From JADJLQ01 sp031417835 (GTDB lineage: Bacteria > Bacteroidota > Bacteroidia > Chitinophagales > Saprospiraceae), in NCBI GenBank assembly GCA_031417835.1, contig JANOWJ010000165.1:83019-147018 (forward strand): a stretch of 64,000 bases of DNA. Reading direction: 5' to 3'. How positions within the stretch are numbered: position 1 is the first letter of the stretch; every line of letters starts with the position of its first letter. The notes below the pieces were generated by a model, which was not told where the DNA came from, did not search any database, and saw only the letters and a list, made by a program, of their open reading frames with translations. Position numbers and translations under genes: made by a program. This document shows, in pieces, positions 41,935 through 50,360 of the stretch.

Positions 41935-43338
41935 TTAAATATGAAGTGCTTTGCCCGTCCAAGCTGCAAAAGCAGCCTCTTTGATGCCTTCTGAAAAGGT
42001 GGGATGTGGATGTGAGATCCTAGCGATGTCTTCTGCACTGCCCTTAAACTCCATGATCGTAACTGCCTCCATGATCAAATCTGCTGCTCTAGGGCCCAGG
42101 ATGTGTACTCCGATCACCTGATCAGTACTTTTATTCGTAATAATTTTGATCATACCATCTAGATCCATACTGGCCCTGGCTCGACCCAATGCCTTAAAAG
42201 GAAATTTACCTACGTTGTAGTCTATTTTCTTTTCTTTCACTTGTTCTTCTGTGAGACCGACAGCTGCAAATTCCGGCCAGGTATAGATGACTCCCGGAAT
42301 GAGATTATAATCGATATGCGGACTTTGGCCTGCTATAATCTCGGCTACGGCTATGCCTTCTTCTGATGCCTTATGGGCCAGCATCGCACCTTTGATCACA
42401 TCACCGATAGCATATATATGTTTGACACTAGTCTGAAGGTGCTCATTGACTAAAATTCGTCCTTTTTCGTCTAATTGTACACCGGCTTTTTCAGGTAGTA
42501 GACCATCTGTATATGGCCTTCTGCCGATGGCAATTAGACAATAATCTGTCAACTTAGTTTTAATCACTTCTTCCGTATTGGATTTAAAGCTGACTGTCAC
42601 CTTATCATCTGATGCATGAGCTGACTGTACAGTATGATTTAAATGAAAGGTAATGCCAGCCTTCTCCAATATTTTTTGCATTTCCTTTGAGCACTCGAGA
42701 TCCATACCGGGCAAAATCCTATCCATGTATTCAATGACTTCTACAGTCGTGCCCAACCTTGAGTAGACGGAGCCCATTTCTAAGCCGATGACTCCCGCCC
42801 CGATGATTACCATATGCCTCGGTACCTTTTGTATATGAAGCGCTTCTGTACTGGTTATGATTCTTTTCTTATCATAATTAAAAGCAGCAGGAGTGATTGG
42901 TTTAGACCCTGTCGCAATAATTATGAATTCTGCCTCGATAATCTCCGTAGAGCCATCTTGTTTTTTTAATTCAACAGCATGATCGTGCACAAAACTAGCT
43001 GTACCATAGCGCACATCAATTTTATTTTTTTTCATTAAATATAGCACGCCTTTACATGTCTGATCCACAACCTCGTTTTTACGAGCTATCATCTGAGGCA
43101 TGTCGATTTGGAGGTCTTTGAAGCGTAAGCCATGTGCTGCAAACTGGTGAATGGCTTTATCATAATGTTCACTACTATCCAATAGTGCCTTGGATGGGAT
43201 ACAACCGACATTGAGGCAGGTGCCACCTAATGTTGGGTATTTTTCTATCAAAGTCACCTTCATCCCTAATTGGGCACATCGTATGGCAGATACATATCCT
43301 CCGGGGCCTGATCCTATGATCAATACTTGAGTGGTCAT
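41935..43338 (-). CDS. lpdA: Dihydrolipoyl dehydrogenase
   Basis: 467 residues. The FAD flavoenzyme (E3) that reoxidises lipoamide in pyruvate, 2-oxoglutarate or branched-chain dehydrogenase complexes. FAD site VLIIGSGPGGYVSAIRCAQ, redox disulfide GGTCLNVGC (Cys41, Cys46), NAD site VIIGAGVIGLEMGSVYSRLG, YAIGDVIKGAMLAHKA, and the C-terminal His-Glu pair in ISHPHPTFSEGIKEA. It lies 3 bp after ricT on the same strand; the complexes it serves are elsewhere. Confidence 0.96.
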   Translation of the reverse strand: MTTQVLIIGSGPGGYVSAIRCAQLGMKVTLIEKYPTLGGTCLNVGCIPSKALLDSSEHYDKAIHQFAAHGLRFKDLQIDMPQMIARKNEVVDQTCKGVLYLMKKNKIDVRYGTASFVHDHAVELKKQDGSTEIIEAEFIIIATGSKPITPAAFNYDKKRIITSTEALHIQKVPRHMVIIGAGVIGLEMGSVYSRLGTTVEVIEYMDRILPGMDLECSKEMQKILEKAGITFHLNHTVQSAHASDDKVTVSFKSNTEEVIKTKLTDYCLIAIGRRPYTDGLLPEKAGVQLDEKGRILVNEHLQTSVKHIYAIGDVIKGAMLAHKASEEGIAVAEIIAGQSPHIDYNLIPGVIYTWPEFAAVGLTEEQVKEKKIDYNVGKFPFKALGRARASMDLDGMIKIITNKSTDQVIGVHILGPRAADLIMEAVTIMEFKGSAEDIARISHPHPTFSEGIKEAAFAAWTGKALHI

Positions 43339-43341
43339 CGC

Positions 43342-44859
43342 TTATTCTGTTGAAGGTGGTTGGTCTGTATTATCTGGGTTTTGTGAACTATTTCTATTCT
43401 GATTAGGCCGAGTGTCTCTTCGTTCTCTATCCGGTCTTGGTCTTTGATTTTGATTATTAGGTTGATCTCGCCTATCTGGCCGCTGGTTTGGTCTGTTCTG
43501 CGGTCCTCTGTTGGAAGAGTCCGGTCTATCCTTCGGGGTATTAGATTTGTTTTGCGGAGGCCTGTTTTGACTGCGATTGGTTGAATCTGATGGCCGTTGC
43601 GTCCGATCATCGGGTCTTTGATCGGGTCTTTGGTTGGGCCTCGATCGGTTTTCGGGATTGTTATTCCTCCTGTTAGGATCACTCTCTGATCGGGAGTTGT
43701 TTCCACCCTGAGACCTAGGATTATTACGATTTCTATTTTTGCGCTTTTTTTCTTCCGGTAGTTCTATTTCACCGGTGACATCTGCATACCCTGCATCCTC
43801 TTCCTGCGGTGTCGCACTTGGGGCGGCTAAAGAGACAGTCTGACCAAAATCAGCTGGGATTTCTCCCAGGTTGTTTTTTTCTTTATGCGCCCTCACTTGT
43901 TCTGGTGTCAAGCCGAAAATATGAGTTTCACGAGATGATTTATTATTCGATTCAATTTCATAAAACATGATACCCCTGAAGATATCTGTCTTTAATAAAT
44001 TGGCTCTACCGATTTTGGATACAATGGTTTCTATCTCCATCGGGAATCGATCCAAAGATTCCATATAGACATCCAACTCATAATTGAGACAACATTTTAA
44101 CCTACCGCATTGGCCGGATAATTTGGCTTGATTGATGGCTAGATTTTGATAACGGGCAGCAGAAGTCACCACTGTTTTAAAGTCGGATAGCCAAGTGGAA
44201 CAACACAATTCCCGACCACAAGAGCCTATCCCGCCTAATCGAGCTGACTCCTGACGAGCACCGATCTGTCGCATTTCGATCTTTATATGAAATTCCTTAG
44301 CGTACAGTCGCACCAGTTCTCTAAAATCAATACGGCGATCAGCAGTATAAAAAAAAGTTGCTTTTCGCAAATCAGCTTGATATTCTATATCTCCGAGCTT
44401 CATATCGAGTCCTAGAGATCTGGAGATAGCCCGACCTTTGACCAATGCCATTTTTTCCATCGCTCGGGCTTGCTGCATATGATCTAAATCCCTGTCGGTA
44501 GCGATCCTGACGACTTTAAACAGTACGCGGTCCTCTGAAACATTTTTCTTTTTCATTTGTAGGCGAACCAGTTCCCCACTCAAGGTGACTTTGCCCACAT
44601 CCTGACCAGCCGAAGTCTCTACTACTACCCAATCGCCGGTACTGATATCGAGATAGGAGTCCGTCCTGAAAAATTCTTTCCGGGCACCGTTTTTAAAACT
44701 TGCTTCTACCCATGGATAAGGGGCAGGGTCATCGATTTCTAATACTGAAATCCAGTCATAGGTATTCATCCTATTGCAACCTCCTGTCGAGCAACCTCCA
44801 TTGCTTTTACAGCCAGCTGCTTTACCATCTGTACCTGTCGAACATCCTATACATGCCAT
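43342..44859 (-). CDS. ricT: RicT/PSP1-domain protein with disordered tail
   Basis: 505 residues. Residues 1-350 are the PSP1/YaaT family: an N-terminal Cys-rich patch (CIGCS…CKSNGGCSTGGC), then IGARQESARLGGIGSCGREL, CCSTWL and GQCGRLKCCLNYE. In Bacillus, RicT with RicA and RicF carries [4Fe-4S] clusters and activates RNase Y-dependent RNA processing. From about 375 on, the protein is a tail of Arg, Asn, Gln and Pro, certainly disordered and possibly RNA-binding. The ATG (MACIGCST) was chosen; a GTG two codons upstream overlaps the promoter box. Confidence 0.88.
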   Translation of the reverse strand: MACIGCSTGTDGKAAGCKSNGGCSTGGCNRMNTYDWISVLEIDDPAPYPWVEASFKNGARKEFFRTDSYLDISTGDWVVVETSAGQDVGKVTLSGELVRLQMKKKNVSEDRVLFKVVRIATDRDLDHMQQARAMEKMALVKGRAISRSLGLDMKLGDIEYQADLRKATFFYTADRRIDFRELVRLYAKEFHIKIEMRQIGARQESARLGGIGSCGRELCCSTWLSDFKTVVTSAARYQNLAINQAKLSGQCGRLKCCLNYELDVYMESLDRFPMEIETIVSKIGRANLLKTDIFRGIMFYEIESNNKSSRETHIFGLTPEQVRAHKEKNNLGEIPADFGQTVSLAAPSATPQEEDAGYADVTGEIELPEEKKRKNRNRNNPRSQGGNNSRSESDPNRRNNNPENRSRPNQRPDQRPDDRTQRPSDSTNRSQNRPPQNKSNTPKDRPDSSNRGPQNRPNQRPDRRDQPNNQNQRPRPDRERRDTRPNQNRNSSQNPDNTDQPPSTE

Positions 44860-44864
44860 AATCA

Positions 44865-44872
44865 CAAATGTA
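44865..44872 (-). promoter_or_regulatory. -7 box (TACATTTG) immediately before ricT
   Basis: TAnnTTTG match on the minus strand ending 5 bp before the ricT ATG, which predicts a leaderless transcript for the ricT-lpdA-methylase cluster. Confidence 0.5.
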
Positions 44873-45058
44873 CAATTTTAATAGTGCAAAATCAGGGACT
44901 TTAAACGTTGGAATATAGTTGATTATAATCCACAAATCCACCGTAAGAAAAAGAGCTATTGAGCTGATTATCTGGCACTAAGCTCTGCGACCCGGTTTGA
45001 CCCAATCTCGATCTTAGGTTTTTGAAGTCGAAAGTAGAATTCTTGAAGATTATAAGGT

Positions 45059-46186
45059 TCAGATCAATTTGAAAATTTGGGGACTTCGATGATTGAGCAC
45101 CTGCCCCACATTGATCGAAAGAGCGGTAAATAATATTTTGGGGTGCGCATTGCGCTCTACGAAATAGATAAGATTCGAGAACAAGGTCTCTAAGTGTGTT
45201 ATGTCACTTAGAGTCATTTGTTTAGCAAGACCTTTGATGCCCTTCCATTCATCTAGATTATAATTGTCCTCTTCCTTCTGGGTTATTTTATACGTTAAAA
45301 TTTGTTCTAAATACTTTAATCCAAATTTTAAGAATTGTCTATGGATGTCTCGGCCTTCGGAAGCAAACTGTTCAATCCACACCAATAAGTCCTCTGCTTT
45401 GCGGGTAAAACAAAGCCGCAGCCATGAAATCATTTTTTCACTATGGGGGTTGGCTTGATCTATAGCCAAGTTCAGGGCTTCCATCATATTGCCTTCGACC
45501 ACGCGGGTGATGCCCCGCAGTAGAGTTGCATCTTTTATTCCGGTCTGTTGCAATGCAGTCATGATCTCCTGATCATCAAAACCGGTAATATTCAAAGTTT
45601 GACATCTTGACACGATGGTTGGCAATATAGACTGGACACTTTCTGTGACTAATATGATCAGGCTATTGGCCGGCGGCTCTTCTATGAGTTTTAGTAATAT
45701 GTTGGCTTGGACTCCTAGGAACTCTGGCAACCAAATTAAAAGTATCCTTCGTTTTCCTTCGTAAATGGTCATGGTTAGCTTTTTGACCATGTTTTTACAT
45801 TCTTTGGCAGAGATATTAAGCAGTTTATTTTCTTTTTCAATGGCTGCTTGCCATTGATTGGCGTTGAGATAAGGGTTATGAAGTACGATTTTCCTCCAAT
45901 CATTTAATGATTCATCAGTGGTGGCATCAGTGCCCGATATTGGAAAAAAATAATGAATATCCGGATGAATAAGTTTAAAGGTTTTGACGCAGGCATTGCA
46001 CACGCCACAGGCATCTAGGTCAGACTGTTCGCACTGTACAAATGCAGCAAACGCCAAGCCTAAGGCTAACTTGCCACTGCCTTCTGGACCATTGATCAGT
46101 AGAGCATGGGGTAATCGGTTTTGAGTGACCAGTGCCAGCAGTTTTTGTTTGGCATCAGGTAGTCCGGGGATATCTGAAAATCGCAT
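45059..46186 (-). CDS. holB: DNA polymerase III clamp-loader subunit delta'
   Basis: 375 residues. AAA+ fold: GPEGSGKLALGLAFAAFVQC as a degenerate P-loop (Leu where Thr/Ser normally follows the Lys), four zinc-finger cysteines in CEQSDLDACGVCNACVKTF, HPDIHYFFP, RRILLIWLPEFLGVQANILLKLIEEPP and the sensor-1 region SRCQTL. The subunit is part of the sliding-clamp loader and does not itself need to hydrolyse ATP, consistent with the altered P-loop. It stands alone. Confidence 0.9.
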   Translation of the reverse strand: MRFSDIPGLPDAKQKLLALVTQNRLPHALLINGPEGSGKLALGLAFAAFVQCEQSDLDACGVCNACVKTFKLIHPDIHYFFPISGTDATTDESLNDWRKIVLHNPYLNANQWQAAIEKENKLLNISAKECKNMVKKLTMTIYEGKRRILLIWLPEFLGVQANILLKLIEEPPANSLIILVTESVQSILPTIVSRCQTLNITGFDDQEIMTALQQTGIKDATLLRGITRVVEGNMMEALNLAIDQANPHSEKMISWLRLCFTRKAEDLLVWIEQFASEGRDIHRQFLKFGLKYLEQILTYKITQKEEDNYNLDEWKGIKGLAKQMTLSDITHLETLFSNLIYFVERNAHPKILFTALSINVGQVLNHRSPQIFKLI

Positions 46187-46224
46187 GATAATTAGAAAAG
46201 AAAAAAACGTGCTATTTGTCCAGA

Positions 46225-46232
46225 CAAAGATA
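46225..46232 (-). promoter_or_regulatory. -7 box (TATCTTTG) upstream of holB
   Basis: TAnnTTTG match on the minus strand, 38 bp before the holB ATG. Confidence 0.45.
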
Positions 46233-46332
46233 TCAAGTTAAAAACCAAACTGTGGTAGTAGGGCAACTCACTATTAAATTACGTATAAATTGAGGCATTC
46301 TGCTAAAAGTTTAAGAACTTTGCTACCCAAAT

Positions 46333-46740
46333 ATGAAAGTAGCCGTTTTTAGAAAAGGACATTTTAACGCAGCGCATCGACTCTATAATCGATCGTGGGA
46401 TGAGGCCAAAAATGACCAGGTGTTTGGAATTTGCGCCAATCCCAATTTCCATGGTCATAATTATGAACTTGAGGTAAAGGTAGTAGGGGAGGTGGATCCG
46501 GAAACTGGATTCGTTATCAATCTATTTGATTTAAAAACGATAATTGAAACGTATGTTGAGCGAAAATTTGATCATAAAAATCTCAATTTAGATTGTCCTG
46601 AATTTAAAGACCTTTTGCCATCAGCTGAAAACGTATGCTATATCATATGGACCATCATCAAAGATAAGTTGGATGTCAAGTATGATGTAACAGTGAGATT
46701 ATACGAAACACCAAGAAACTTTGTTGAGTTTCCGGCATAA
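46333..46740 (+). CDS. queD: 6-carboxy-5,6,7,8-tetrahydropterin synthase (QueD/PTPS family)
   Basis: 135 residues. Zinc ligands His15 (HFNAAH), His40 and His42 (FHGHNY), catalytic Cys34 in GICANPN, and the later RLYETPRNFVEF with the substrate-binding Glu. QueD converts dihydroneopterin triphosphate on the way to queuosine; the same fold makes 6-pyruvoyl-tetrahydropterin, which cannot be excluded. No other queuosine gene is adjacent. It is divergent from holB. Confidence 0.88.
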   Translation: MKVAVFRKGHFNAAHRLYNRSWDEAKNDQVFGICANPNFHGHNYELEVKVVGEVDPETGFVINLFDLKTIIETYVERKFDHKNLNLDCPEFKDLLPSAENVCYIIWTIIKDKLDVKYDVTVRLYETPRNFVEFPA

Positions 46741-46762
46741 AGCACATTCAATCTAAGGAGTA

Positions 46763-47434
46763 TTATTTCTTCTTTAACACCACCGTCTTGACGATTTCTT
46801 CTTGAAGATTAAACATCCGTGCCAAGTAAATGCCGGATGGAATATCATCGATGTAGTAGCGCTTGTTTTTATAAGCATAATATACTTTTGCCTTGTCACC
46901 AGTGATATTATAAAGTTCGATTTTGCCAAGAACGATAGGTGAAGACACCATAAAATAATCCTGCGTTGGATTAGGATATACTTGGATATTTTCTTTTTCG
47001 GAATTAGATTTTAGCGGGGTGGACTGATTGAATAAATATGAACCATTGATCACAGGAGCTTCTTTGCCGATCACTTCTACTTTCAGCGATACTTTTGCTG
47101 ATCCAGAAATACCCATAGGATAAATATAAATATCCATATTGCTGCTCTCACCTGGAGCTAAGAGTAATTTCATCGTATCTACAGTCGGTATATAACAAAA
47201 ATTCTTATCGCAAACAGCACTCGACCATCCTTGTGTGATATTTTCAATCTTACGTGTCCACTTGACGATCAACGAATCTTTAGAGTTATTTTTAAGAACT
47301 GACTTTGCTACTGCACTTAGATCCGAGGTCTTTACAGTTATGCTAATAGGGTTGGGCGACAACGTGAGGATGTCTTGTGCGCAAACCGCACTTATAGAGA
47401 CAAAGAATAATATAGCAACAAAAATTTGTTTCAC
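46763..47434 (-). CDS. T9SS-sorted secreted protein (type A sorting domain)
   Basis: 223 residues. Signal peptide ends at VCAQ (residue 20). Residues 25-135 form a single beta-sandwich-like region with a Cys pair around CDKNFC. From about 150 the type A T9SS C-terminal domain follows: IQVYPNPTQDYFMV, KIELYNITGDK, and the final PSGIYLARM…VVLKKK. PorU/PorV encoded at 14-19 kb would export and attach it. Mature function unknown. Confidence 0.85.
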   Translation of the reverse strand: MKQIFVAILFFVSISAVCAQDILTLSPNPISITVKTSDLSAVAKSVLKNNSKDSLIVKWTRKIENITQGWSSAVCDKNFCYIPTVDTMKLLLAPGESSNMDIYIYPMGISGSAKVSLKVEVIGKEAPVINGSYLFNQSTPLKSNSEKENIQVYPNPTQDYFMVSSPIVLGKIELYNITGDKAKVYYAYKNKRYYIDDIPSGIYLARMFNLQEEIVKTVVLKKK

Positions 47435-47460
47435 TGGATATTCGTCGATTACATATTATA

Positions 47461-47468
47461 CAAAAATA
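47461..47468 (-). promoter_or_regulatory. -7 box (TATTTTTG) upstream of the T9SS cargo gene
   Basis: TAnnTTTG match on the minus strand, 26 bp before the ATG. Confidence 0.45.
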
Positions 47469-47561
47469 TAACGGTAAAGTTAATTCTGAGCAGCATTCAT
47501 GTTAAATCTTCACATATTTTTTTATAATATTAATCTTTTAACATATGCATGTACATGTTAA

Positions 47562-47596
47562 AAAAAGGCCTCACGTGGTTGTCCGGAGGCCTTTTT
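47562..47596 (-). terminator. Bidirectional hairpin after the hsp20 pair
   Basis: AAAAAGGCCTC / GAGGCCTTTTT stem with A and T runs on both sides. On the minus strand it lies 22 bp after the stop of the second hsp20 gene, and it separates that pair from the T9SS cargo gene. Confidence 0.8.
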
Positions 47597-47617
47597 ATTA
47601 CCTTAAAATTTGAAAAT

Positions 47618-48019
47618 TTAAGAAATCTCTATTTGTTTCACTGTAGAAACAGCTGTTGCCTTTTTTGGAATAAAAATCTTTAAAATCCCTTGCTCATAGG
47701 TAGCTTCGATTGCATCACCCTCCACGGATTGGGGTAAGTAAAAGCTACGGCTAAAAGTATGATATTCAAATTCTTTACGCAATACTTTTTCAGGCTGTGT
47801 ACTTGTCGTTTCTTTTTTCTTTTCAGCTGAGATCGTGAGTGTATTGTTATTCAGTTCCATCTTGAAATCGGATTTGTCAAGTCCGGGGCTGATCAGGTCG
47901 AGATAGAAACCATTTTCTTTTTCTACAACATTCACAGACACAGGTGGATTAAGGTCATTGTCGTTAGACCACTTTGGCCATCTGGTGGCAAAAAACGGAT
48001 TATAAGCGATTGTTTTCAT
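47618..48019 (-). CDS. Small heat shock protein, Hsp20/alpha-crystallin (second of pair)
   Basis: 133 residues. The alpha-crystallin domain spans about 30-120, with YLDLISPGLDKSDFKMELNN and FEYHTFSRSFYLPQSVEGDAI followed by the conserved YEQGILKIFIPK. Small Hsps are ATP-independent holdases that bind unfolding proteins. The C-terminal I-x-I-type tail is seen only weakly (KQIEIS). It follows its paralogue by 24 bp; the two together may form mixed oligomers. Confidence 0.92.
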   Translation of the reverse strand: MKTIAYNPFFATRWPKWSNDNDLNPPVSVNVVEKENGFYLDLISPGLDKSDFKMELNNNTLTISAEKKKETTSTQPEKVLRKEFEYHTFSRSFYLPQSVEGDAIEATYEQGILKIFIPKKATAVSTVKQIEIS

Positions 48020-48043
48020 AATTAAAGTTTTAATTTTAGGTAA

Positions 48044-48475
48044 TTAAATAATATTAATAGTCTTCGGTCCTTGAGTAGTGCCTACTTTTTTGGGTAGGGT
48101 GATGAGTAACACCCCGTTTTCATAGGAAGCTTTTATGCCCTCTTTATTGACATCTTCGCTGATTTTAAACGATCTGCTGAATTTGTGATACGAAAATTCA
48201 GTTTTTACTTTTTTTACTTCGGATTCTGTTTTGGACTTGGCCACCGCTACGGTGAGCAACTGCTGATCTACGGACAATGCAAAATCAGATTTGGTGAGCC
48301 CTGGAGCAGCCAAATGAATTTGATATTGATCTTGACTTTCATCGATGTTTGCCAAAGGTCGGGACCAAGCCCAGCCAAAATCCTTTGTATTATCTACCTG
48401 AACAGCTTTGATGAACTCATCAACCACTTGTTCAATTTCTGGATTCCAGAAAGGAAGTTTAAAATGTTTATTCAT
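48044..48475 (-). CDS. Small heat shock protein, Hsp20/alpha-crystallin (first of pair)
   Basis: 143 residues. The alpha-crystallin domain includes YQIHLAAPGLTKSDFALSVD, FSYHKFSRSFKISEDVNKEGI and ASYENGVLLITLPKK. Length and motifs parallel the downstream paralogue, so the pair arose by tandem duplication. No CIRCE element (the HrcA operator) and no -7 consensus box was seen in the roughly 100 bp upstream, so its heat control is not explained by what I can read. Confidence 0.92.
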   Translation of the reverse strand: MNKHFKLPFWNPEIEQVVDEFIKAVQVDNTKDFGWAWSRPLANIDESQDQYQIHLAAPGLTKSDFALSVDQQLLTVAVAKSKTESEVKKVKTEFSYHKFSRSFKISEDVNKEGIKASYENGVLLITLPKKVGTTQGPKTINII

Positions 48476-48621
48476 ATTTAGTTTTTTTTATGTGTACTTA
48501 CCTTAAATCAAAGCATATACCAATGCTAAAATTACGCCAGTATGTCAGTAATTGTTAAAAATCAATGACAATATGGCTGTTTTTGGAATAAGTTTACTCC
48601 AAATTGACAGGATTTAAAAAC

Positions 48622-48648
48622 AAAAAAGCCCTCACTGGGGGTGAGGGC
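48622..48648 (-). terminator. Terminator after the glucosaminidase gene
   Basis: Read on the minus strand: GCCCTCAC / GTGAGGGC stem with a five-base loop followed by TTTTTT, 53 bp after the stop codon at 48702. Confidence 0.85.
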
Positions 48649-48701
48649 ATCAGGTTGGTTTTGAATACTTTCGTCTTGCAGAAAGTATATCTTTATCTAT
48701 A

Positions 48702-49961
48702 TTAATTGACTTTTAGTTGTTGTCCTATTTTGATGGCATCTTGTTCAAGTTGGTTGATTGCTTTAAGGTTTGCTACAGTGGTACTGTATTTTCGGGCTAT
48801 ACTATATAAGGTGTCTTTTTCCTTTACAGTGTGTAAGGTCTGCTCTTCTTGTACAGAGGTCATAGTCTGCTCAAGGGGCTTTCGGACAGATTGATTCGTT
48901 TTAATTGCATTTTCGGTGGGTTCTACTGGGGTCACGGGTATCGGTTGAGGCGTCGGTATGGCAGTAATATCCATTTCTGGAGCAGGCAGTGCAAGGTTTG
49001 GTGCATATTTTGATTTTCTGGATAACAGGATTTTGGAGCCAGCTGCTGGCTGGCTCCCTTCTTTTAATCGATTCCTGCGGTATAGGTATTTTACCTGAAT
49101 ACCATATTTCTGTGAGATGTATTCTAGGGTTTCATTTCCTTCGACGATGTGGTAGGATTGTTTGGTAACACTTTTCTTTTTCTTTTTTTCGAGAAACACA
49201 TACATCGGTACGTTTATCGGAGCATTTTCATCCGCTAGAATCTCATTATATCGCATGATGAGATCTACAGGGATGTTAAAGTCTATGGCTAGTTCAGCAG
49301 GACTGGCCATGTGATCAACAAATACACTTTTAAGACCATTTACTTTTGTAAAAGGTGATTTCTCTTTGTCCATAAAAAAACCGGGAGGAGCGTTTGGGGT
49401 AGGCACGAATGCTTTGACATCATAAGCATGTAGTCTATAGTCATCGATGATACTGACTAGCCTTCTGGAATACATCGGATGAGTAGCATAGCCGGCTTTT
49501 TGCAAGCCAACAGCCCAACCTTTGTAATCGTCCTGAGCCAAGGCAAACAAAGATGCATACCTATTGGTCGTCCGACCTTCGCCGCTGATAAAATTGCTAT
49601 GAGCCATAAAGCTTTCTGTCGCATCCGAATAAACCCTAAAACAGGACTGGATATGATTACCATGTTTGTCATAGTCATCATCCTTGATGTAATAAGTCTT
49701 GCCATTCCACTTATCTCCGCATTTAATACCAAAATGGTTGTTGGCTTTTACGGCGAGCGTACTGGAGCCCGCTTGAGATTCGAGGATAGCTTGGGCCAGC
49801 TTGATACTTGCTGGTATATGTGTGCGATGCATTTCCTGTATGGCGATATGCTTATATAGTTCGATATAAGATATCATGCGACCATTTTCTACAGAGGATG
49901 CATGCGATGCATTCAGGTACATAAGGAGGATCATTACGATTGTTGTCATTCTCAGATTCAT
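48702..49961 (-). CDS. Glucosaminidase with LysM repeats
   Basis: 419 residues. Signal peptide to about residue 21 (NASHAS). Glucosaminidase domain 35-175 (PASIKLAQAILESQAGSSTL, NNHFGIKC, FRVYSDATESFMAHSNFI) of the FlgJ/AtlA type that cleaves the peptidoglycan sugar backbone. The catalytic Glu is in ILESQAG. Then LysM modules: YHIVEGNETLEYISQKYGI and, at the C-terminus, HTVKEKDTLYSIARKYSTT. A Pro-rich linker lies between them. Probable role: cell separation or remodelling in the periplasm. Confidence 0.9.
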   Translation of the reverse strand: MNLRMTTIVMILLMYLNASHASSVENGRMISYIELYKHIAIQEMHRTHIPASIKLAQAILESQAGSSTLAVKANNHFGIKCGDKWNGKTYYIKDDDYDKHGNHIQSCFRVYSDATESFMAHSNFISGEGRTTNRYASLFALAQDDYKGWAVGLQKAGYATHPMYSRRLVSIIDDYRLHAYDVKAFVPTPNAPPGFFMDKEKSPFTKVNGLKSVFVDHMASPAELAIDFNIPVDLIMRYNEILADENAPINVPMYVFLEKKKKKSVTKQSYHIVEGNETLEYISQKYGIQVKYLYRRNRLKEGSQPAAGSKILLSRKSKYAPNLALPAPEMDITAIPTPQPIPVTPVEPTENAIKTNQSVRKPLEQTMTSVQEEQTLHTVKEKDTLYSIARKYSTTVANLKAINQLEQDAIKIGQQLKVN

Positions 49962-50360
49962 CTCAAATTTTTTTTTCAGGTTTTACGATAGGATTTCATA
50001 TGAATTAATTATTTAGTAGAAATAGACCAATCCTATGCCAATGTCTGTTAATCCAATGATAATGAAATGCCAATAATTATCTAAGTCATTGATTTACAAT
50101 CCTCTCTAAGGAAGTGTGAATCATATTAAATTAATTGTTAATATGTTGTAAATGGCTTAAAGAGTAGCGCCATTTTTTAAACTATAGCTACGACTAATAG
50201 AGAGATCTACAGAATGAACATACTGTAATGGTGCCATAGTCCCATAGCACTATTTAAGTGAGTTGAGTAAACTTAAACTGAATAAAAGGAAACCTATTTC
50301 ACTGCCACCATGGATTCAAAGGTGTACATAAGTGAATGTTACAATGAAAGATAAATGGAC
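49962..50360. other. Intergenic stretch without a supported gene
   Basis: 399 AT-rich bases between two leftward peptidoglycan hydrolase genes. No open frame with coding character and no hairpin terminator was seen for the upstream gene. The promoter of the glucosaminidase must lie here, but no TAnnTTTG match is obvious. Confidence 0.5.

Noticed and set aside
43335..43706. Open frame overlapping the RicT tail in another frame
   Set aside because: The biased composition (Arg/Asn/Pro codons) creates a long open frame by chance; the PSP1 protein reads straight through in the other frame.
46333..46340. -7 promoter box before queD
   Set aside because: The upstream TAAGAACTTTG has five bases instead of two between TA and TTTG, so it does not fit the consensus.
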